The position numbers and the translations under genes were made by a program. Positions 8,995 to 16,550 of a stretch of DNA of 64,000 nucleotides are shown here, piece by piece. The stretch's first letter is position 1. Each line of letters begins with the position of its first letter. This stretch comes from Rhizobium vallis (GTDB lineage: Bacteria > Pseudomonadota > Alphaproteobacteria > Rhizobiales > Rhizobiaceae), in the NCBI RefSeq assembly GCF_003985155.1, contig NZ_ML133687.1, positions 744,001 through 808,000 on the forward strand, written 5' to 3'. The notes under the pieces are model-generated. The model made no database searches and was not told the DNA's origin. It was given only the letters and a program-made list of their open reading frames with translations.

Positions 8995-9010
8995 TGTACC
9001 GATAGGTACA
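8995..9010. promoter_or_regulatory. Palindromic operator, probable TetR site
   Basis: TGTACC-GATA-GGTACA is a 16-bp element with perfect 6-base arms, 28 bases before the first gene of a two-gene operon whose second gene encodes a TetR repressor. Its size and position are typical of a TetR autoregulatory operator. Confidence 0.7.
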
Positions 9011-9038
9011 ATGGAAACCAAACAGTACAGGAGAGCAC

Positions 9039-9413
9039 ATGTCCAGCCTTGTCCCACCCTTCACCCTCGAGACCGCCACTCAGAAAGTCCGCCTGGCCGA
9101 GGACGGCTGGAACAGCCGTGATCCCGAGCGCGTCTCGCTCGTCTATACGCCCGACAGTCGATGGAGGAACCGCGCCGAATTCATCACCGGTCGCGCCGAG
9201 ATCGTCGCTTTCCTCACCCGCAAATGGGCCAAGGAATTGGATTATCGGCTGATCAAGGAGATATGGGCCTTCACCGATAACCGCATCGCGGTACGCTTTG
9301 CCTATGAATGGCACGACGACAGCGGCAACTGGTTCCGCTCCTACGGCAACGAGAACTGGGAGTTCGATGCCGCAGGCTTGATGCAGCGCCGCTTCGGGGA
9401 AATCCACGGGTGA
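9039..9413 (+). CDS. DUF1348 (NTF2/SnoaL-like) protein, short C-terminus
   Basis: 124 residues with the DUF1348 signature: [20 protein letters not shown], then [20 protein letters not shown] and [12 protein letters not shown]. These are small cone-shaped NTF2-like barrels, mostly of unknown function. From memory the family usually continues about 30 residues past the RRF motif; this copy ends GEIHG and its stop overlaps the GTG of tetR. The tail may have been lost. AGGAGAG before ATG 9039 supports the start. Regulation is probably through the palindrome at 8995-9010. Confidence 0.82.
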   Translation: MSSLVPPFTLETATQKVRLAEDGWNSRDPERVSLVYTPDSRWRNRAEFITGRAEIVAFLTRKWAKELDYRLIKEIWAFTDNRIAVRFAYEWHDDSGNWFRSYGNENWEFDAAGLMQRRFGEIHG

Positions 9414-9970
9414 AAACCGTCTATGAACGCGCCGACATCGTGCCAATGCTCGCGGAGATCTTCCGCGAGTTCGGCTACGAGGGCACGTCGCTCACCCGGA
9501 TCACCGAACGCACCGGCATCGGCAAGGGCAGCCTTTATCACTTCTTCCCCGGCGGCAAGGAGGAGATGGCAAGCGCCGTCATCGCCGAGGTCGACGCCTG
9601 GTTCGAGCAGGCGATCTGTCGGCCGCTGAAGGGTGACGACGCCCATTCGGCGATCGAGGCCATGTGGGCTGATGTGAATGATTATTTTCGCTCGGGTGGC
9701 CGCATCTGCCTTGTCGGGGCCTTCGCGCTTGACGAGACCCGGGAACGGTTTTCGGCGGCGATCGGCGACTATTTCATTCGCTGGATCGACGCATTGCGCT
9801 CGGCGCTGATGCGGGCAGGCTGCCCTGAGCAGGAAGCGCGAGCGCTCGCCGAAGAAAGCATCGCCGGCATTCAAGGAGCGCTGGTGCTGTCGCGCGCGTT
9901 GGATGACAGCGCGGTTTTCACCCGGTCACTGCAAACGCTGGCGAAACGGCTTGAGGCTGCCTTGCGATGA
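9410..9970 (+). CDS. TetR-family repressor (LmrA/YxaF-like)
   Basis: 186 residues. The N-terminal HTH reads [20 protein letters not shown] followed by [18 protein letters not shown], the form found in the YxaF/LmrA branch, where [13 protein letters not shown] is characteristic. The start is a GTG at 9410 that overlaps the stop of the DUF1348 gene (GTGA), implying translational coupling; GGGGA lies just upstream. It probably binds the operator at 8995-9010 and represses its own operon. The ligand is unknown. Confidence 0.88.
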   Translation: MKTVYERADIVPMLAEIFREFGYEGTSLTRITERTGIGKGSLYHFFPGGKEEMASAVIAEVDAWFEQAICRPLKGDDAHSAIEAMWADVNDYFRSGGRICLVGAFALDETRERFSAAIGDYFIRWIDALRSALMRAGCPEQEARALAEESIAGIQGALVLSRALDDSAVFTRSLQTLAKRLEAALR

Positions 9971-10069
9971 GGCTGTCGGCGGTTCCTGCATCGAGGACGT
10001 CCGCCCAGAGCCAGACGGCATCCACGTCCCCGTCGATCAATGCTCCGAAACGTGCTGGCCATGACAATA

Positions 10070-10093
10070 CCCGGCCGCTATGAGCTGGCCGGG
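10070..10093. terminator. Hairpin between convergent tetR and small gene
   Basis: CCCGGCC (10070-10076) pairs with GGCCGGG (10087-10093), with an inner GCT/AGC extension leaving a 3-base loop and one bulge. It sits 100 bases after the tetR stop and about 107 bases beyond the stop of the minus-strand small gene, so it may end both transcripts. There is no T-tract. The rest of 9971-10199 shows no gene I can support. Confidence 0.5.
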
Positions 10094-10199
10094 CATGGGT
10101 CGAACTTGGCGGCGCACGAGGCGGGGAAGCGTGAGCGGAGGCAGACAGGCGGCTCGATTGACGGTTGCCCTTACATCGACGCCGCTTTGTGTATATTTC

Positions 10200-10331
10200 T
10201 CAGCGTTGTTGCTGAGGCTGCTGGGCCGGACGGGGATTTTCCCGTTCAAGGCGAATCTGGCGCCACTCATTTTCCATCTGGTCGACCAGGTGCTGGGGAA
10301 TGGTGGTTTGCGTGTTGGCGGGCGTCTGCAT
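10200..10331 (-). CDS. Uncharacterised 43-residue protein
   Basis: A short reading frame on the minus strand, ATG at 10329-10331 and TGA at 10200-10202. It encodes a polar protein that begins MQTPANTQTTIPQHLVDQME, has a charged amphipathic middle (ENEWRQIRLERENPR) and ends in a Gln/Pro-rich tail. A strong ribosome site (AGAGGAG, seven-base spacing) precedes the start, so I think it is real. It has no signal peptide or membrane helix. It is divergent from the GH19 gene and shares its AT-rich promoter region with the two CtrA-like boxes. Function unknown. Confidence 0.6.
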   Translation of the reverse strand: MQTPANTQTTIPQHLVDQMENEWRQIRLERENPRPAQQPQQQR

Positions 10332-10428
10332 CGGAAGTCTCCTCTTTCGGGGTCAAGGCTTCAGGGCAGGGAGATGCATTGCACAAGACAAAAGGCGTGT
10401 AAATCAGTGGCTTAAACACTTTAAACGA

Positions 10429-10466
10429 TTAAATGGATTTTAATCGATTAAGACGGTTTTAACCAT
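10429..10466. promoter_or_regulatory. Two tandem CtrA-type boxes
   Basis: TTAA at 10429-10432 and 10440-10443 are separated by exactly seven bases, and TTAA at 10448-10451 and 10459-10462 likewise. The second box continues as TTAACCAT (10459-10466). The two boxes repeat at 19 bp. TTAA-N7-TTAA is the established recognition site of the alphaproteobacterial cell-cycle regulator CtrA. They lie 22-59 bases before the GH19 start and about 100 bases before the divergent small gene. TTAATCGATTAA (10440-10451) is also a perfect palindrome. Confidence 0.6.
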
Positions 10467-10487
10467 GATATTTGTGGGAAGCGCGGA

Positions 10488-11177
10488 ATGGTTGTCCACA
10501 TGGACCGGGTATTCTTTTTCGATGCAGTGCGGGACGGGCTCTTCAAAGGAAAGCTGACTCAGCCTCAGGTAGTGGGTATCACGGCGATTCTCGACGCATG
10601 GGAAAAGCGGTTTTCCCATGCCGACCAGCGGTGGCTCGCCTATATCCTCGCCACCGCTTTCCACGAGACCGCCTATACGATGCAGCCGGTACGGGAGACG
10701 CTGGCGGAAAGCGATGCTCGCGCGGTCGAGATCCTTGAGGCGGCCTTCGCCGCGGGCCGGCTCTCCTGGGTGAAAACGCCTTACTGGCGGCCGGACGAGG
10801 ACGGTCGCAGCTGGCTCGGACGCGGGCTGGTGCAGCTCACCCACAAGCGGAATTATGAGGCGATGAGTGTGCTGACGGGTATCGATCTCGTTGCCGATCC
10901 CGATCGGGCGATGGAGATGGATGCGGCGGTGACGATCCTGATCGACGGCATGCTGCAGGGCAGTTTCACCGGTCACAAGCTCGAGGATCATCTGAATGCG
11001 GCGACCGAGGATTGGGTGAACGCGCGCCGCATCGTCAACGGCACCGACCGGGCGGAAAAGCTGGCAAGCTATGCGATGGCCTTCCATGCGGCGATACGTC
11101 CCGAGGCGGCGCCTAGCTTGATCGATCGGTTGAAGGCCTGGGGCTCACGTGTTATCGCGCGGCTGCCTAGAATTTGA
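10488..11177 (+). CDS. GH19 chitinase/lysozyme-like endolysin domain protein
   Basis: 229 residues that are essentially one glycoside hydrolase 19 lysozyme-like domain. ATAFHETAYTMQPVRE holds the expected catalytic Glu60 in the HET motif. RGLVQLTHKRNYEAM (112-126) matches the GRGxxQLTxxxNY motif. There is no signal peptide or membrane helix, as in phage endolysins, so export would need a holin or another route. No other phage genes are nearby, suggesting a domesticated peptidoglycan hydrolase. The ATG at 10500 is an alternative start. The promoter carries two exact CtrA-type boxes, hinting at cell-cycle-timed expression. It is followed by a Dabb gene only 13 bases later. Confidence 0.85.
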   Translation: MVVHMDRVFFFDAVRDGLFKGKLTQPQVVGITAILDAWEKRFSHADQRWLAYILATAFHETAYTMQPVRETLAESDARAVEILEAAFAAGRLSWVKTPYWRPDEDGRSWLGRGLVQLTHKRNYEAMSVLTGIDLVADPDRAMEMDAAVTILIDGMLQGSFTGHKLEDHLNAATEDWVNARRIVNGTDRAEKLASYAMAFHAAIRPEAAPSLIDRLKAWGSRVIARLPRI

Positions 11178-11190
11178 CAGGAGCTTCCGC

Positions 11191-11496
11191 GTGATCCGCC
11201 ATATCGTCTTCTTCACCGTGCAGGAGGAACATCTGGAGGAGGTGAGGGCAGGGCTTTCGATCCTGACCGCCATTCCGCATGCGCGGCTGCTGGAGATCGG
11301 CACCAATGTTAAGACTGATCAGCTGGGTACCGAGATCGATCTCGTGGTCTATGGCGAATTCGACGACGAGGCGGCCCTTGCCGCCTACAAGGCGCATCCC
11401 GATTATCAGCTCTCGATCGAGCGCGTGCGGCCGCTTCGGGAAAAGCGCATCGCCGCCGACTATGACAGCCATGCCGCAGTGACGCGGCCGCTCTGA
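11191..11496 (+). CDS. Dabb (stress-responsive A/B barrel) protein
   Basis: 101 residues starting at GTG 11191 with CAGGAG eight bases upstream. It begins MIRHIVFFTVQEEHLEEVRA and carries IDLVVYGEFDDEAALAAYKA followed by HPDY, the standard pattern of Dabb domains (IRHIVxFK...L...FxxxxALxxYxxHPxH). These are small dimeric ferredoxin-like barrels of mostly unknown function. It is close behind the GH19 gene and probably co-transcribed. Confidence 0.85.
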   Translation: MIRHIVFFTVQEEHLEEVRAGLSILTAIPHARLLEIGTNVKTDQLGTEIDLVVYGEFDDEAALAAYKAHPDYQLSIERVRPLREKRIAADYDSHAAVTRPL

Positions 11497-11804
11497 ATTC
11501 CATGAAGAATACGCAGCACGGCTGCTATTTCATTGGAAGTTCAGATAGATGACTGGCTCTTCGGAATCGGGCCGTTGCGAAGTTGATTCAACTTCTAAGC
11601 CGCCGGACTCGACTTGTGAAAAGGCGACGATAGGCGATTCAAAAGATTCGCCAAAGTGGCTGCACACTTATGGAAGGTCGGTCGCCGCGGCCTGCTTGCG
11701 TAGACGCAAAAGCCCTTTCATTCCGGCCGAGACGACAATCGAAAAATCTGAAGAATGGCTGATGTTCCGGCGGATGCCGGAGTATCGGCGACGGCACTGC
11801 GGGG
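11497..11804. other. Intergenic region with one palindrome
   Basis: No gene I can support. GAAGTTGA (11579-11586) and TCAACTTC (11588-11595) form a near-perfect 17-base palindrome around a single T. This may be an operator or a weak transcript end between the convergent Dabb and MFS genes. Confidence 0.4.
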
Positions 11805-13028
11805 TCACGAAACGGCCGGACTCGGCTCCGACGAGCGAGCCCCGCGCACCAGCGCCATCAGCATCAGCACGAAGGTCAGCGCCGCCGCTGCGAGAACGGC
11901 GCAGGCAAAGAGCGCCGGGCCGGTGCCGGCGCGGTCGAGAATGGCGGTGACAACAACCGGAGCGACGGCGTTGGCGAGGTTTTGCGGCAATGACAGCCGG
12001 GCCGATTGCAGGCCGAATTCGCGCGGCGAAAACAACGCCAATGGCAGCAGCGCGCGGGCGACGGTCACCACGCCGGAGCCGAAGCCATAGAGCAGGACGA
12101 AGGTGATGAGCAGCGGCGTTGAAGAACTGGTGACCAGCATCATCAGAAAACTTGCCATCATCAGGCTGATGCCCATTGCGGCGCTGAGGATGGGGTTGCC
12201 GCGTCGGCCGAGCAGCAAGTCGAGGAAACGTGCGGAGATGCCGAGGACACCGCGTGCCGAGCCGAGCTGTAGCGCCAGCGCCGGGGAGGCGCCGGACTGG
12301 CGGAAGATTTCGAGCAGCGACGGCGAGAGACCGAAGGTAACGAAGGTCGAGATCGTCGTGGCTGCGGCAATCAGCAGGAAGGCTTTGCGCTGCGCCGCCT
12401 TCGAAAGTGGCACGGGGGCGATTTCTGCCGTGCCGCCTTCGACATGTGTGATGATCGGTCTCGGCAGGGCGAAAAGATGCAGCGGCAGGCAGACGAAGAA
12501 TTGCAGCGCCGCGCAGGCGAGGAAGGTGAGGCGCCAGCCGACTGCCTCATTGAGCAGGCTCAGGATCGGCCAGAAGATGGCGCTCGAAAGCCCGGTAAAC
12601 AGCATCAGGATGGCGATGACGCGCTTGCCGTTCGCACCTTCACGCTCGACGACTGCCGTATAGGCCGGCGCCGAAAGGCCGAGTGCGCCGCCGATGCCGA
12701 TGACAATCCACGCTGCGGCATAGAGCACGATGCCGTTTGCGGCGGCAAGCAGAAGTAGGCCGAGCGCGAAGACCAGCGAGGCCGCCGAAAGCACGCGGGC
12801 AGCACCATAGCGGCCGAGCCAACGGCCGGTCGCGGGACTGACAATTGCGCTGACCATCATCATGATCGTCAAGCCGGCAAACACCACCTCGTTCGGCAGG
12901 CCGAGATCGGGCGCCACAACACGGCCCATGACGCCGAGCATGTCGAATGTCGTGCCCCAGCCGATGAGCTGGGTGATGGCGAGGACGGAGACCGTCTGCG
13001 CCGAGCGGAAGCGGGAGGAGTTTGGCAT
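11805..13028 (-). CDS. MFS transporter
   Basis: 407 residues with about 12 hydrophobic segments. The helix 2-3 loop reads ATGRWLGRYGAARVLSAAS, a recognisable but divergent form of the major facilitator GxLaDrxGrr motif. The N-terminus (LAITQLIGWGTTFDMLGVMG) and overall shape resemble the oxalate/formate or monocarboxylate-like MFS groups rather than drug exporters. Inner membrane; substrate unknown. The ribosome site is weak. Upstream there is an 8-base inverted repeat, GTACCAAT (13068-13075) and ATTGGTAC (13171-13178), that may be an operator. Confidence 0.82.
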   Translation of the reverse strand: MPNSSRFRSAQTVSVLAITQLIGWGTTFDMLGVMGRVVAPDLGLPNEVVFAGLTIMMMVSAIVSPATGRWLGRYGAARVLSAASLVFALGLLLLAAANGIVLYAAAWIVIGIGGALGLSAPAYTAVVEREGANGKRVIAILMLFTGLSSAIFWPILSLLNEAVGWRLTFLACAALQFFVCLPLHLFALPRPIITHVEGGTAEIAPVPLSKAAQRKAFLLIAAATTISTFVTFGLSPSLLEIFRQSGASPALALQLGSARGVLGISARFLDLLLGRRGNPILSAAMGISLMMASFLMMLVTSSSTPLLITFVLLYGFGSGVVTVARALLPLALFSPREFGLQSARLSLPQNLANAVAPVVVTAILDRAGTGPALFACAVLAAAALTFVLMLMALVRGARSSEPSPAVS

Positions 13029-13524
13029 TGGTGCTGGAACGGTTTGAAATGCGGGAGCGGCAAGAGCGTACCAATTTCAATCGGCGGGTGAAAGCGACGA
13101 TCGGACCTCGGTGAGCAGCGGCCTGCACTTTTCCTTAAACGGAGGAAAAGATGGAATGATGACAGGAAACATTGGTACAATTTCAGCGTGACCGGCGCGG
13201 GAAGTCCGCTGCCATCGGCCGGTGTGTCAGGCATCGATACGGCGTGGCCGATTCGGGAGCGGAGGCCATGGTAAGACTCACCCGGGTTCTTCACTTCGTG
13301 GAAGGTAATGGCAAGCTCGGTGATCCCATGAGTGAGGGATATTTTTCCATTGGGAGGGAGGCTGCCGAAGCTTGCCGCAGGGGCCGTTTCCCATGGCGGA
13401 AATCGATCGTCCCGAACTGTCGAGAACAGTTCTAAACGCCCTGTGTTACCGTGCATTCATTTGCCATTCAGGTCGCGTGAGTACATATTCGGGTCAAGTT
13501 GGCATTACCTTGAAAGCATAAGAC
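13029..13524. promoter_or_regulatory. Divergent intergenic region, MFS gene / feuN
   Basis: About 500 bases without a supportable gene. It contains GTACCAAT (13068-13075) opposed to ATTGGTAC (13171-13178), each followed by AATTTCA-like sequence. Nearer feuN, GAACTGT (13414-13420) and ACAGTTC (13426-13432) make a 19-base palindrome with a 5-base centre, 93 bases before the feuN ATG and a plausible operator. A TAA in frame just before ATG 13525 excludes an earlier feuN start. Confidence 0.45.
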
Positions 13525-13773
13525 ATGGCCTTTCCTCTGAGCGTCGCAGCATTGGCCGCCGGACTGGTGGTATCGGCGCCCTCACCGGACGCCGCAGGCA
13601 CTCTCGTCGTGCGCGTGACGAACGATTGCAGCGCCGCCGCAGCCCAGGTCGTCGAGGAGACGGGCGGCCAGCTTCTGTCCGTACAACCGGTGGGTGATTC
13701 TTGCATTATCACCGTTCTCGTGCAGGGCAACGGACAGCGTCCACGCAAGGTGACGGTAAAGGTTCCGATGTAA
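13525..13773 (+). CDS. feuN: FeuN-like small periplasmic regulator of FeuPQ
   Basis: 82 residues. The N-terminal segment MAFPLSVAALAAGLVVSA looks like a secretion signal lacking strong positive charge, followed by a small domain with two cysteines (Cys35, Cys60) that could form a disulphide. In Sinorhizobium meliloti an approximately 83-residue periplasmic protein, FeuN, is encoded immediately upstream of feuPQ and restrains the sensor FeuQ. The size, predicted location and position match, so I assign it by synteny rather than detailed alignment. It ends 54 bases before feuP. Confidence 0.6.
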   Translation: MAFPLSVAALAAGLVVSAPSPDAAGTLVVRVTNDCSAAAAQVVEETGGQLLSVQPVGDSCIITVLVQGNGQRPRKVTVKVPM

Positions 13774-13827
13774 GCGGAATCGGCTTATTCATGACATGAT
13801 CGATTTGAAGCGGACGAAGGCGGACCG

Positions 13828-14499
13828 ATGCGCATCCTCGTAGTCGAAGACGACGTTAATCTGAACCGGCAACTGGCCGACACGCTGAAGGAGGCCGGAT
13901 ATGTCGTCGACCAGGCGTTCGACGGCGAGGAAGGCCATTTCCTCGGCGATACCGAACCCTATGACGCAATCATTCTGGATATCGGCCTGCCGGAGATGGA
14001 TGGCGTCACGGTGCTTGAAAAATGGCGCGGCGCCGGCCGCGGCGTGCCGGTGCTGATCCTGACGGCGCGCGACCGCTGGAGCGACAAGGTCGCCGGCATC
14101 GATGCGGGCGCCGACGACTACGTCACCAAGCCCTTCCATGTCGAGGAAGTGCTAGCGCGCATTCGGGCGCTGATCCGCCGCGCGGCCGGGCATGCTTCGT
14201 CCGAGATCATCTGCGGACCGGTGCGGCTCGATACCAAGTCGTCGAAGGCGACGGTGAACGGCACGACGCTGAAGCTGACTTCGCACGAGTATCGCCTGCT
14301 TGCCTATCTCATGCATCATATGGGCGAGGTCGTCTCGCGCACGGAACTGGTCGAACATATGTACGACCAGGATTTCGACCGCGATTCAAACACGATCGAG
14401 GTGTTCGTCGGCCGCCTGCGCAAGAAGATGGGCGTCGACCTGATCGAAACGGTGCGCGGTCTCGGTTACCGCATCCAAGCGCCGAAACATGCGAATTAA
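13828..14499 (+). CDS. feuP: OmpR-type response regulator FeuP
   Basis: 223 residues. The receiver domain has the acidic pair at residues 8-9, phospho-acceptor Asp51 (ILDIGLPEMDG) and Lys101 (YVTKPF). A C-terminal OmpR winged helix follows (LTSHEYRLLAYLMHH, then SNTIEVFVGRLRKK and GLGYRI). The closest relatives I recognise are FeuP and PhoP-like regulators of rhizobia. FeuP controls cyclic glucan export in S. meliloti and was linked to iron uptake in R. leguminosarum. It overlaps feuQ by 11 bases. Confidence 0.85.
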   Translation: MRILVVEDDVNLNRQLADTLKEAGYVVDQAFDGEEGHFLGDTEPYDAIILDIGLPEMDGVTVLEKWRGAGRGVPVLILTARDRWSDKVAGIDAGADDYVTKPFHVEEVLARIRALIRRAAGHASSEIICGPVRLDTKSSKATVNGTTLKLTSHEYRLLAYLMHHMGEVVSRTELVEHMYDQDFDRDSNTIEVFVGRLRKKMGVDLIETVRGLGYRIQAPKHAN

Positions 14500-15892
14500 G
14501 TCGCTCACCGCACGTGTGTTGTTGCTGACCACGGTCTGGTCGACGGTGGCATTGGTGGTTATCGGGCTCTTGATCTCCACCCTCTACCGCAAGAGCGCCG
14601 AGCGCGGCTTTCAGGATCTCTTACGGGCACAGCTCTATAACGTCATCAATTCGGTGACTATAGGCGATCAGGGGGCTCTGAGCGGCAGTCCGCAGCTCGG
14701 CGACCTTCGCTTTGCCCAGCCGAAGACCGGCTGGTATTGGGTGGTGGAACCGCTCGGCACCTATACGACCGCGCCGCTGGTCTCGCCGTCACTCGGCTCG
14801 GCGCTCATTCCGGTTCCCTCAGTCGTCGAGGCGCCCTTCGATAAGAATTATGAGCGCTACTATCAGGTGACGGATGCCTCCGCGAACCGCGTGCAGGTGG
14901 CCGAAACCGAAGTGGTGCTCGATACTGACGGGCGCGCGGCGCGCTTTCGCGTCACCGGCAACGTCGATGTCGTCGAAGACGACGTGCGCACCTTTTCCCA
15001 CAGCCTCTATCTGGCGCTCGCCGGTTTCGGTGTCGGCAGCCTGATCGTCAATGCGCTGGCAATTCTCTACGGCCTGAAGCCGCTCGATAAGGCGCGCGCC
15101 GCCCTGGAGCGCATCCGTGCCGGCGAGAGCGAGCAGCTGAAGGGCGATTTCCCGCGGGAAATCCTGCCGCTCGCCAACGAGGTGAACGCGCTGATCGACA
15201 GCAATCGCCGCATCGTCGAGCGGGCGCGTATGCAGGTCGGCAATCTCGCCCATTCGCTGAAGACGCCGATCGCCGTCTTGCTGAACGAGGCGCGGGTGCT
15301 TGAAAAATCCCATGGCGAGCTGGTGCGCAGCCAGGCGGAATCGATGCAAGGACAAGTGCAGTCCTATCTCAATCGGGCGCGCATCGCCGCGCAGCGCGAA
15401 TCCGTGCTCGCCCGCACCGACGCGGAACCCGCGCTGGAGCGGCTGGTGCGCGTCATGCGCCGGCTGAACGTGGATACCGAATTCGACCTCGTGGTTTCGC
15501 CGCCGCATCTGGCCGTCGCCATGGAGCAGCAGGATCTCGAGGAGACTGTCGGCAATCTCCTGGAGAATGCGGCGCGTTTTGCCAAAAGTAGGGTGCGGCT
15601 TTCGGCCGTCGAAGCCGGCGAGGACGTGAAGGGGACGGAGGCGAGCGCGCGCCGCCACTGGGTGGAGCTCGCCGTCGAGGACGACGGGCCGGGTCTGGAG
15701 CCTGACCAGATCCGTGAGGCGCTGAAGCGCGGCCGCAGGCTCGACGAAAGCAAGCCCGGAACCGGGCTCGGCCTTTCGATCGTCACTGAGATATCCAACG
15801 AATATCAGGGGCGGCTCGAGCTTTCCCGTGGCGAGTGGGGCGGGCTGAAGGCGAAGCTTATCCTGCCCGGCGTCACAAAGGATGTTGCATGA
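14489..15892 (+). CDS. feuQ: Sensor histidine kinase FeuQ
   Basis: 467 residues. Helix 1 (about 9-32) and helix 2 (about 172-194) enclose a periplasmic sensor domain of about 140 residues. The H-box is GNLAHSLKTPIAVLLNEA with His255, a PhoQ-like form rather than the usual HELRTP. ATP-binding boxes follow (ENAARFAKSRVRL, EDDGPGLEPDQI, GTGLGLSIV). It autophosphorylates and passes phosphate to FeuP. FeuN, encoded upstream, is known in S. meliloti to hold this kinase in check. The start overlaps feuP. Confidence 0.85.
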   Translation: MRIKSLTARVLLLTTVWSTVALVVIGLLISTLYRKSAERGFQDLLRAQLYNVINSVTIGDQGALSGSPQLGDLRFAQPKTGWYWVVEPLGTYTTAPLVSPSLGSALIPVPSVVEAPFDKNYERYYQVTDASANRVQVAETEVVLDTDGRAARFRVTGNVDVVEDDVRTFSHSLYLALAGFGVGSLIVNALAILYGLKPLDKARAALERIRAGESEQLKGDFPREILPLANEVNALIDSNRRIVERARMQVGNLAHSLKTPIAVLLNEARVLEKSHGELVRSQAESMQGQVQSYLNRARIAAQRESVLARTDAEPALERLVRVMRRLNVDTEFDLVVSPPHLAVAMEQQDLEETVGNLLENAARFAKSRVRLSAVEAGEDVKGTEASARRHWVELAVEDDGPGLEPDQIREALKRGRRLDESKPGTGLGLSIVTEISNEYQGRLELSRGEWGGLKAKLILPGVTKDVA

Positions 15893-16010
15893 GCAACTAC
15901 TTGATGTCACAAAGATAGTGGCAAATGTATAGCATGCTTTGCCTTAATGCTGACACGGGGACGCTGCACTTCGATCGGCTGATTTTGACCCCTGATCGTG
16001 GTTCGACGCA

Positions 16011-16436
16011 ATGATTTTACGCTCGCAAGGCATGATCGTTTCCGCCCTTTTTGTCGCCGTCGCGCTGTCTGGCTGCGTGACGACGAAGGGCGCCACGTCA
16101 CGCGGCATTTTTTCAAGCAAGCCCTCTGCATCGGCCGCTTTCATCACTGCGCTTGAGGGTGGCCTCGTCGGCCGCAGCGGCGTCACGCTCACCGACAGCG
16201 ACAAGCAGCGGGCGCTCGAGGCGGAATATCGGGCGCTGGAGGGAGCTGCCGTCGGCCAGCCGGTTCTCTGGACCGGCAAGGACATCAGCGGCAAGGTCGT
16301 CGCGGCCGCACCCTATCAGGTCGGCTCGCAGAATTGCCGCCAGTATACCCACACGCTGACCGTTGACGGCAAGGACACTGTGGTGCGGGGCGCCGCCTGC
16401 CGCAACGACGACGGAAGCTGGTCGCCGCTTGGCTAA
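16011..16436 (+). CDS. Surface-antigen-like (RT0821/Lpp0805) lipoprotein
   Basis: 141 residues. A signal peptide ends in the lipobox LSGC, predicting lipidation. The C-terminal part has ALEAEYRALEGAAVGQPVLW, then YTHTLTVDGKDTVVRGAACR and NDDGSW, the pattern of the RT0821/Lpp0805 17-kDa surface-antigen-like family. It is probably anchored in the outer or inner membrane; the function of the family is unknown. It lies alone between feuQ and cycH. ATG 16032 is a later possible start, but 16011 gives a better n-region. Confidence 0.78.
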   Translation: MILRSQGMIVSALFVAVALSGCVTTKGATSRGIFSSKPSASAAFITALEGGLVGRSGVTLTDSDKQRALEAEYRALEGAAVGQPVLWTGKDISGKVVAAAPYQVGSQNCRQYTHTLTVDGKDTVVRGAACRNDDGSWSPLG

Positions 16437-16467
16437 ATTGGTTTGATATCTGAGTGGTTTCACATCT

Positions 16468-16483
16468 CTATTGCGGCCAATAG
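16468..16483. promoter_or_regulatory. Palindrome upstream of cycH
   Basis: CTATTG-CGGC-CAATAG, perfect 6-base arms around four bases, lies 67 bases before the cycH ATG. This is a plausible regulator site for the cytochrome c maturation operon. No candidate regulator can be named. Confidence 0.35.
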
Positions 16484-16550
16484 CCTCAAATCTTCGTCAT
16501 TCCGGCTTTGGCAGTTGGAATGGCGGCGCGCTTCAAGTATTTGAGCCGAT

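Noticed and set aside
10200..11177. Prophage remnant around the GH19 gene
   Set aside because: No integrase, holin, portal or tail genes, no att repeats and no change in composition apart from the AT-rich promoter.
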